NCBI RefSeq assembly: GCF_001311375.1
Contig: NZ_BBAS01000004.1
Location: forward strand, 53,289-117,288
Length of the DNA stretch: 64,000 nucleotides
Source of the DNA: Limosilactobacillus equigenerosi DSM 18793 = JCM 14505
GTDB lineage: Bacteria; Bacillota; Bacilli; Lactobacillales; Lactobacillaceae
Direction of reading: 5' to 3'
Positions 58,951 to 64,000 of the stretch are shown here, in pieces (positions within the stretch are counted from its first letter, which is position 1; each line of letters starts with the position of its first letter). The position numbers and the translations under genes were made by a program. Below the pieces are notes generated by a model, which was not told the origin of the DNA, ran no database searches, and saw only the letters and a program-made list of their open reading frames with translations.

Positions 58951-59186
58951 ATCAACATCGGTACCAACTAAATAAAACCGAATTCATCGAAGAATGGAGC
59001 ATGTCGCCAACGACATACTCTCGACGGATGAATTGGATAAAAGAGAATTATCCAAAGTGGTTTCTGGTTTACTTGCCGGATCACATGATTGACATTCGGG
59101 AATACCAAAAAGCCATGACATTTATGGCACAACAAAAGTGGGAATCCAAAATGGACACCCACTTCAAATTAAGGAGGGTTAAATGA
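58947..59186 (+). CDS. small phage protein, excisionase-like, 79 aa
   Basis: The N-terminal half (KTEFIEEWSMSPTTYSRRMNWI) reads like a winged-helix DNA-binding motif and the middle (LPDHMIDIREYQKAMTFMAQQK) like the Lactobacillus phage excisionase/HTH proteins often seen just after Cro. Basic overall. It overlaps the genes on both sides by 4 bases. Excisionase is a guess from place and shape. Confidence 0.5.
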   Translation: MNQHRYQLNKTEFIEEWSMSPTTYSRRMNWIKENYPKWFLVYLPDHMIDIREYQKAMTFMAQQKWESKMDTHFKLRRVK

Positions 59187-59368
59187 AAATTAAAAAGTCT
59201 ATCTCCAATACGGCTTATATGTTAGCCGGAATTTGGACAACCTGGACAATCACGTCTGGGCACACAACAGTACTTGGGATGACACTCATTCCGATGTTCA
59301 TCATCTTGTGGCTTTGTTCACTCGATGAACAAGGTTGGGAAGAATTGAAAGGAGGTTGGTTTGATTAA
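59183..59368 (+). CDS. small phage membrane protein, 61 aa
   Basis: Unknown. Two hydrophobic stretches (NTAYMLAGIWTTWTI and GMTLIPMFIILWLC) separated by a short Gly/His/Thr loop, then an acidic end. AAGGAGG precedes the ATG. Overlaps its neighbours tightly. Perhaps membrane-linked exclusion, but nothing shows it. Confidence 0.5.
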   Translation: MKIKKSISNTAYMLAGIWTTWTITSGHTTVLGMTLIPMFIILWLCSLDEQGWEELKGGWFD

Positions 59369-59589
59369 TGGAATTGCATAAGTTAAAGACGATTAGGACG
59401 GCATTCTTAATCCTGCTTGGAATGATTACATGGAATTCAGTAGTTAGCTGGTGGAGCAACTGGCTAACACTTGCATTGATTGTAATCGACATTTTATGTG
59501 TGTTGATTACATTTGCAGTAACAAAAAAAAGCGACCCAACAAAATTGAGTCGTAAAGAAAATAACCTTAGGAGAAAGTTTAACACATGA
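59368..59589 (+). CDS. small phage membrane protein, 73 aa
   Basis: Unknown. Two predicted membrane helices (AFLILLGMITWNSVVSWW and LTLALIVIDILCVLITFAV) and a basic cytoplasmic tail (KLSRKENNLRRKFN). AAAGGAGG precedes it, and it shares a base with the preceding small membrane gene, so the pair may act together. Confidence 0.5.
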   Translation: MELHKLKTIRTAFLILLGMITWNSVVSWWSNWLTLALIVIDILCVLITFAVTKKSDPTKLSRKENNLRRKFNT

Positions 59590-59828
59590 ATGAAAATACG
59601 ACAACACCATCACAAGTTTGGCTGGAGGCGGGAACAAATCCGGATGCCAGACAATTATTGAAGAAAATGTCGGACAACCTGTTTAAAGCGCAATGCGTTG
59701 TGAACGACATTGTTAGTCACAAACATTCAGCGGACGAAGAACAACGACTAGTAACTACGCTTGAACAGTTATCAGCGATTTCAACGTTTCAAGCCGGGGA
59801 AATGAAACATATTTTATCAGGAGAATAA
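59586..59828 (+). CDS. unknown phage early protein, 80 aa
   Basis: Soluble, helical, mildly acidic; no motif recognised. It precedes bet by 2 bases and follows the membrane gene with an ATGA overlap, so it is part of the recombination operon. Its phage position (just before bet) is typical of small accessory genes of unknown function. Confidence 0.5.
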   Translation: MNENTTTPSQVWLEAGTNPDARQLLKKMSDNLFKAQCVVNDIVSHKHSADEEQRLVTTLEQLSAISTFQAGEMKHILSGE

Positions 59829-59830
59829 CC

Positions 59831-60595
59831 ATGACAATGAACCAATTACAACAATCATTTGAAAACAAGGAAGTGATTTTTAAAGCGGGTGGTGAAGAAG
59901 TTAAATTGACCGCTGGAACTGTTAAGAATTATCTAGTGTCAGGTAACGAATCAGTAACAGACCAAGAAGTAGCAATGTTTATTAACTTGTGCAAGTATCA
60001 ACACTTAAATCCATTTTTGAATGAAGCTTACTTGATTAAGTTTAAAGGACGACCAGCGCAAATTATTACTTCGAAAGAAGCATTCATGAAACGTGCTGAA
60101 AGCAACCCTCACTATCGAGGTTCGAAAGCTGGTGTGATTGTTCTTCGAAATAATGAAATCATTTATATGAATGGTGCTTTTACTTTACCAAACGACCAAA
60201 TTGTAGGCGGATGGGCAGAAGTAAAACGTGATGATAGAGATGATCCGGTACACATTGAAATTTCAATTAGAGAGTTTGGCAAAGGCCAAGCAACATGGAA
60301 AGCGATGCCAGCGAACATGATTCGCAAAACGGCGTTGGTTAACGCATTACGTGAAGCGTTTCCTGATTCACTTGGTTCGCTTTACACAGAAGACGATAAG
60401 CATGATTTTTCACAACCACGCCAAGTGGATGTGCAAGAAGCTCCAACCAAGGCAACCGAAAGTACAGCAGAATTGTTAGCTGATTTTAAAGCTAGCAAGG
60501 AACAAGAAGAGGAACAGCCCAAACCAGTTGAACCAGTAGAAGAAGATAGCGACCAAATGGGGTTGTTTGAAGCAACGTTAGGTGGTGAAGATTAA
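59831..60595 (+). CDS. bet: phage recombination protein Bet (single-strand annealing)
   Basis: Anneals single-stranded DNA during phage recombination with the exonuclease encoded next. Family signatures: MFINLCKYQHLNPFLNEAYLIKF, QIITSKEAFMKRAESNPHY, GGWAEVKRDDR and the PANMIRKTALVNALREAFP stretch. Residues after about 200 form a Glu-rich tail. 254 aa, intact. The stop overlaps the exonuclease start by one base. Confidence 0.92.
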   Translation: MTMNQLQQSFENKEVIFKAGGEEVKLTAGTVKNYLVSGNESVTDQEVAMFINLCKYQHLNPFLNEAYLIKFKGRPAQIITSKEAFMKRAESNPHYRGSKAGVIVLRNNEIIYMNGAFTLPNDQIVGGWAEVKRDDRDDPVHIEISIREFGKGQATWKAMPANMIRKTALVNALREAFPDSLGSLYTEDDKHDFSQPRQVDVQEAPTKATESTAELLADFKASKEQEEEQPKPVEPVEEDSDQMGLFEATLGGED

Positions 60596-61447
60596 TGGAA
60601 CTCACGCAAAATAATTACTATGCACACGAAACAGATTATCATTACTTAAGCTTTAGCCTGTACAAGGATTTTATGAAATGTGAAGCGGCAGCGTTAGCAA
60701 AACTTAAGGAGGACTGGCAACCTACGTCAAATCCAACACCACTGTTAGTCGGAAATTATGTTCACTCAACTTTTGAGAGTGAACAAGCTCATGAAAAATG
60801 GCTTAATCGTTCAGAATTAGGCGATAAAACCAATCGGGAGCTAATGATGACTAAGCCTACAAAAAAAGACCCAGATGGTCACTTGAGGGCTGAATTTAAA
60901 TTAGCTGACGAGATGATTAAAACGTTAAAAGACGATGATTTATTTAACTTCGTTTACCAACCAGGTGATGGAGAAAAAGAAGTGATCGTCACCGGGAAAA
61001 TGGACGGCATTCAGTGGAAGGGAAAAATTGATAGTTTGAACCTTGAACGTGGATATTTTGTTGATTTGAAAACAGTCGATGATATTCACAAGAAACACTG
61101 GATTGCGGATGAAAGCCGATGGGGTAATTTTATTGAAAGTCGGGGCTATGTAATGCAAATGGCAATCTATAAGGAACTTATCAAGCAAACATTTGGTGTT
61201 GATTGTCAGCCTTATATGTTCGCAGTAAGTAAACAAACCCCACCAGATAAGATGGCATTTGATTTCCAAGGTGATGCAATCTTCCAAATGGAAGAAGCAA
61301 TTCAACAGATTAAAGAAAATCAAGGAAACATTATAGAAGTGATGACAGGAGAAGAAAAACCAAAATATTGCGGAAAGTGTGAATATTGCCGGTCAACAAA
61401 AAAAATTAAATGGATTTATCCACGCAACAGAAATTGATTTCGACTAA
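60595..61447 (+). CDS. PD-(D/E)XK exonuclease (RecE/Cas4-like, DUF3799), frame broken at the end
   Basis: 5'-3' exonuclease partner of Bet. LSFSLYKDFMKCEAAALAKL, GNYVHSTFE, then the catalytic VTGKMDGIQWKGKIDSLN and FVDLKTVDD carry the Asp and Glu/Asp-x-Lys residues; the end has CGKCEYCRS, a Cys cluster as in Cas4-like Fe-S nucleases. The A8 run 61398-61405 breaks the frame; repair gives LNGFIHATEIDFD and about 284 aa. Confidence 0.88.
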
Positions 61448-61461
61448 AGGAGGGACACACG

Positions 61462-62073
61462 TTGAGTGCAACAGTAATTTTTAACGGTCGGTTAACTGCT
61501 GACCCAAACCAACAACAAACAAATAGTGGAACGGAAGTAGCTAATATCCGTGTGGCCGTAAATGAAAGTCGCAAGGATCAAAACGGTAACTATCCAGCTA
61601 CATTTTTTAATGTTTCAGTTTGGGGTAAACCAGCTGAATTTGTTATGAAATTTTTCCATAAAGGCGACCCAATTACAGTTATTGGAGAACTAACGACACG
61701 TGAATATCAATCACAAGGACAAAATCGGACATCATTAGATGTAAATGCCTGGCACGTTGAATTTGTGCCAGCACGCTCAACCTATGATGGGCAAGGACAA
61801 CCAGCGCAAAATGCAGGTTATACAAATAGCCCAAATCAAGGCTTTTCTACACCTCAAAATAATCAATGGGTAAATTATAGCCAACCGGCACAAAACGGCA
61901 TAGGAAACCAATTTGGTGGCAATGGCGTAGGAAGTGATCCACGGGATCCAGGAATGATGGGCCCGAACTATGTAGAACGAGCAATAGACACGTCCAACTT
62001 ACCATTTGGAAATCAGCCACAACCTCAACAGTCGGAAACGGAACAAACAACGCTGGATGATGTGCCATTTTAA
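61462..62073 (+). CDS. ssb: single-stranded DNA-binding protein (phage)
   Basis: OB-fold SSB: SATVIFNGRLTADPNQQQTNSG, VAVNESRKDQNGNYPATFFNVSVWGKPAEF, then a Gly/Gln/Asn-rich linker and the acidic partner-binding tip DDVPF. 203 aa. It uses a TTG start at 61462 after AAAGGAGG. Third element of the Bet-exonuclease-SSB module. Confidence 0.93.
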   Translation: MSATVIFNGRLTADPNQQQTNSGTEVANIRVAVNESRKDQNGNYPATFFNVSVWGKPAEFVMKFFHKGDPITVIGELTTREYQSQGQNRTSLDVNAWHVEFVPARSTYDGQGQPAQNAGYTNSPNQGFSTPQNNQWVNYSQPAQNGIGNQFGGNGVGSDPRDPGMMGPNYVERAIDTSNLPFGNQPQPQQSETEQTTLDDVPF

Positions 62074-62084
62074 GAGGCTAGATT

Positions 62085-62743
62085 ATGACTGTTAGGAAAA
62101 TAAGTAATCAAAACAGAGATTTTAAAGGCGTTTGGATTCCAGCTAAATTTTGGTTGGATGAAAACTTAAAACCGATGGAAATGTTGTTCTTAGTTGAGAT
62201 TGATAGTTTAGATTCTGGCGACCGTGGTTGTTTTGCAAGCAATAAGCATTTTTTCAGAATTCTTTGGATTAACTCCTGGACGTTGTTCTCAAATCATACA
62301 GTCATTGCAAAAAAAGGATATATCAAGATTGAATATGTTAGAGACGGAAAGCAAATAATCAATCGTTCAATACGGGTAGTTAGTAATTTAAATACCCCCG
62401 TTAATAAATTAAAGGGGGGTGTTAAGAATGCTAAAGGGGGTATATAGAAAATTGTAAAGAGAGTAATACAGACTTTAGTAATACATATATAAACACTACT
62501 ACTACTACTTTATATATAAGGCGAATTAAGAATCAGGATATGATCCAATACCTTAATTCGGTTGATGATGAATTAGTAGAGTGGATTACCAGCGAAACTG
62601 AAAAAGCACCGCAGCCAAGCCAGCGGTACTTTGAATCAATCGTTAAACGGTTGATGAGCATTAATGCGATGACGGTTCAGGATGCGACAAAACAGGATGA
62701 GAATCCAATACCAAAAATTGAGTTGATTAAGTTAGCAGATTAA
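62085..62743 (+). CDS. phage replication initiation (HTH) protein, three frame breaks
   Basis: About 219 aa. The N terminus (FKGVWIPAKFWLDENLKPMEMLFLVEIDSL and GDRGCFASNKHF) is that of phage replisome-organiser/HTH proteins. The winged helix SEFFGLTPGRCSQIIQSL is in another frame between the T6 run 62249-62254 and the A7 run 62309-62315; KKGYIKIEYVRDGKQI then follows. A third break at the G5 run 62436-62440 hides YIENCKESNTDF and a C terminus that runs from IQYLNSVDDELVEW to LIKLAD. Confidence 0.8.
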
Positions 62744-62761
62744 AAGCGAGGTGATTAAGTA

Positions 62762-62989
62762 ATGCGAAATTCAGTAAACGTATACGTTGTACTTGACCGC
62801 TGGGCTGCGTGGGGTGATGAGGCGGTGGCATTCATTACTACAGATTATGACGAAATCAGGGCGTGGGCGGAAGAGATTAATTACACCTACGAAGATGATT
62901 ACTGGGTAGAAGAAGTGCTGCTGTCAAGATCAGATGTACAAGCAATGGCAGAACAGCTCAAGATGAAAGTATTAGACAACAAAGATTAA
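62762..62989 (+). CDS. unknown acidic phage protein, 75 aa
   Basis: VNVYVVLDRWAAWGDEAVAFITTDYDEIRAWAEEINYTYEDDYWVEEV is a compact alpha/beta pattern rich in Trp, Asp and Glu. It resembles small phage proteins that follow the replication gene, of no known function. AGCGAGGTGAT precedes the start. Confidence 0.5.
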   Translation: MRNSVNVYVVLDRWAAWGDEAVAFITTDYDEIRAWAEEINYTYEDDYWVEEVLLSRSDVQAMAEQLKMKVLDNKD

Positions 62990-63000
62990 GGAGACAAAAT

Positions 63001-63303
63001 ATGAACAAGAACGTGAATTCGATTATTCAAGTAAACGACGGAAAGTATGCAGTAACGGAAACGTTAGAGCAAATTCAAGAACAATCACAAAAAGGAAAAT
63101 TGTTGTTCCTGCATGCAAATGAATCAGACAGCAATAAAATTCATCCGGTTTTAGTTAATGTTAATGAAGTTACAGTAGCTATGAGCGCTAAAGAAGTAAA
63201 AGAAGCAACTCATTCTATGGCGCAGAAAATTGAAACCGAAGCGGGTGGCGAGGAATTTTTGAAAGGTTTTGCCGCTTATTTGTATAACAAATTTAATGAT
63301 TAG
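63001..63303 (+). CDS. unknown phage protein, 100 aa
   Basis: Soluble, with a helical KYAVTETLEQIQEQSQKGKLLFL start and a helical, Glu/Lys-rich end (AKEVKEATHSMAQKIETEAGGEEFL). AAGGAGACA ribosome site, 11 bases after the previous gene. No family recognised. Confidence 0.5.
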   Translation: MNKNVNSIIQVNDGKYAVTETLEQIQEQSQKGKLLFLHANESDSNKIHPVLVNVNEVTVAMSAKEVKEATHSMAQKIETEAGGEEFLKGFAAYLYNKFND

Positions 63304-63312
63304 GAGTAGACG

Positions 63313-63561
63313 ATGATTAATAAAGATGAATTTATTAAAAGCGTTGATGAGCTAGGCTATTCGCTTGATTATGATATGCCAAATCAAACGTGTTTTATCG
63401 TAAACAACAAAGGTGAAGCACTAGTATTGATTAGCTATGACTATCATTTTGGGCGATCATATAACCTTTATCCTTCATTTGAAAAACTTGGCAAATACTA
63501 TCAAATCAAGCTGGATGAATTAATCATCGAGACTGATTTTAGCTTTCTAATTAGTAGGTGA
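63313..63561 (+). CDS. unknown phage protein, 82 aa
   Basis: No motif recognised; Tyr-rich alpha/beta pattern (LGYSLDYDMPNQTCFIVNNKG, YDYHFGRSYNLYPSFEKL). AGGAGTAGACG precedes the ATG, 9 bases after the previous stop. It leads directly into the DUF1064 gene. Confidence 0.5.
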   Translation: MINKDEFIKSVDELGYSLDYDMPNQTCFIVNNKGEALVLISYDYHFGRSYNLYPSFEKLGKYYQIKLDELIIETDFSFLISR

Positions 63562-63567
63562 GCTTGG

Positions 63568-64000
63568 ATGATTAACAAGTACAAAATAGCCAAAAAAATC
63601 ACCTACAAAGGTCAGAAGTACGATTCAGAAAAAGAACTTAAATTTTATAAGCGGTATCTGGAGCCGTTAGGTGACCGAGTACTTAATCATCCGACTTATG
63701 TTGTGCGAGATAGCTACACGCTAGGAGGTTACAAAGGACGGAAACGAACATATTCGCCGGACTTTGTTGTTTTAGCCCCTGACGGCACGATAGAGCACGT
63801 TTACGATGTTAAGGCAGGCATTACAGAAAAGACGCTTAAAAGCGGTCAGACAAGCGGAAAAGTGTACATTGACGCAAGCATGAAGAAGTCTATTGACGAT
63901 TACCAACGAAAATACAATCATCCAGTGGAGCTGGTTGCAGTTTATGCGCACGATTTCAGAATGACAATCATTAACACGACTGTTTCAGTTGGGGTTTATT
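63568..64000 (+). CDS. DUF1064 phage nuclease-like protein, cut by the window end
   Basis: ATG 63568 starts a frame still open at the right edge (144 codons seen). KITYKGQKYDSEKELKFYKRYLEP and GRKRTYSPDFVVLAP and VYDVKAG are the DUF1064 core; the Glu in SEKEL, the Asp in SPDF and the DVK unit fit a PD-(D/E)XK-type active site. Phage proteins of this family are proposed junction resolvases or nucleases. It lies in the early region after replication. Confidence 0.8.
   Translation, partial: MINKYKIAKKITYKGQKYDSEKELKFYKRYLEPLGDRVLNHPTYVVRDSYTLGGYKGRKRTYSPDFVVLAPDGTIEHVYDVKAGITEKTLKSGQTSGKVYIDASMKKSIDDYQRKYNHPVELVAVYAHDFRMTIINTTVSVGVY

Larger units (their letters stand above)
56040..64000. mobile_element. 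prophage left arm (integrase to early replication genes)
   Basis: From the integrase onward the genes are those of a temperate tailed phage in standard order: integrase, zinc-ribbon protein and ImmA/CI on the minus strand, then Cro, small proteins, Bet, exonuclease, SSB, replication protein and DUF1064 on the plus strand. The 5' limit is between the rplS terminator and the integrase stop. The packaging, structural and lysis genes and attR lie beyond the window. Confidence 0.9.

Overview
The window is chromosomal DNA of a low-GC Gram-positive bacterium of the Lactobacillaceae. Gene order is the classical Lactobacillales one: rplU-prp-rpmA-pepQ, asp23-nusB-folD-xseA-xseB-ispA-tlyA-argR-recN, gmk-rpoZ-coaBC-priA-fmt-rsmB-stp-pknB-rsgA-rpe-thiN, rpmB, asp23-fakA-recG-plsX-acpP-rnc-smc-ftsY-ylxM, ffh, rpsP-rimM-trmD-rplS. 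I do not name a species.

Layout. 1-15.9 kb is accessory: a NUDIX hydrolase, an unknown membrane protein, a small HTH protein, glycerol dehydrogenase, a CPBP protease, an HNH nuclease beside a large PLD/SF2-helicase/DUF3427 protein, a sigma factor, an orphan MazE-like antitoxin, a gluconate locus (gntP, LacI-type regulator, gntK), a GNAT enzyme, an Fe-S scaffold-like protein, a 29-residue membrane peptide and a DUF1828 protein, ending at a tRNA-Arg(UCU). 15.9-56.0 kb is the housekeeping core listed above: ribosomal proteins with L21 and L19 leaders, DNA repair and recombination, one-carbon and isoprenoid metabolism, Ser/Thr kinase and phosphatase, phospholipid synthesis start (fakA, plsX, acpP), chromosome condensation and SRP. 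56.0-64.0 kb is the left arm of a tailed-phage prophage: integrase, zinc-ribbon protein, ImmA peptidase, CI/Cro switch, Bet recombinase, PD-(D/E)XK exonuclease, SSB, replication protein, DUF1064 nuclease. It runs off the right end.

Two features need the reader's attention. First, about 43 single-base frame breaks lie in some 28 genes, many of them essential (rpmA, ffh, ftsY, smc, fmt, rnc) and most at homopolymer runs. I read these as uncorrected sequencing errors, not gene decay, so I give merged gene spans and say where the frame breaks. Second, three highly structured non-coding elements sit on or just after stop codons: a 397-bp multi-stem element after pepQ (18165-18561), where efp is usually found, and two gap-free 129-bp copies of another palindromic element after recN (25967-26095) and rpe (37870-37998). 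These, plus an 83-residue unknown protein behind a promoter with two LexA-like boxes (26490-26539), are the best candidates for something not yet described.
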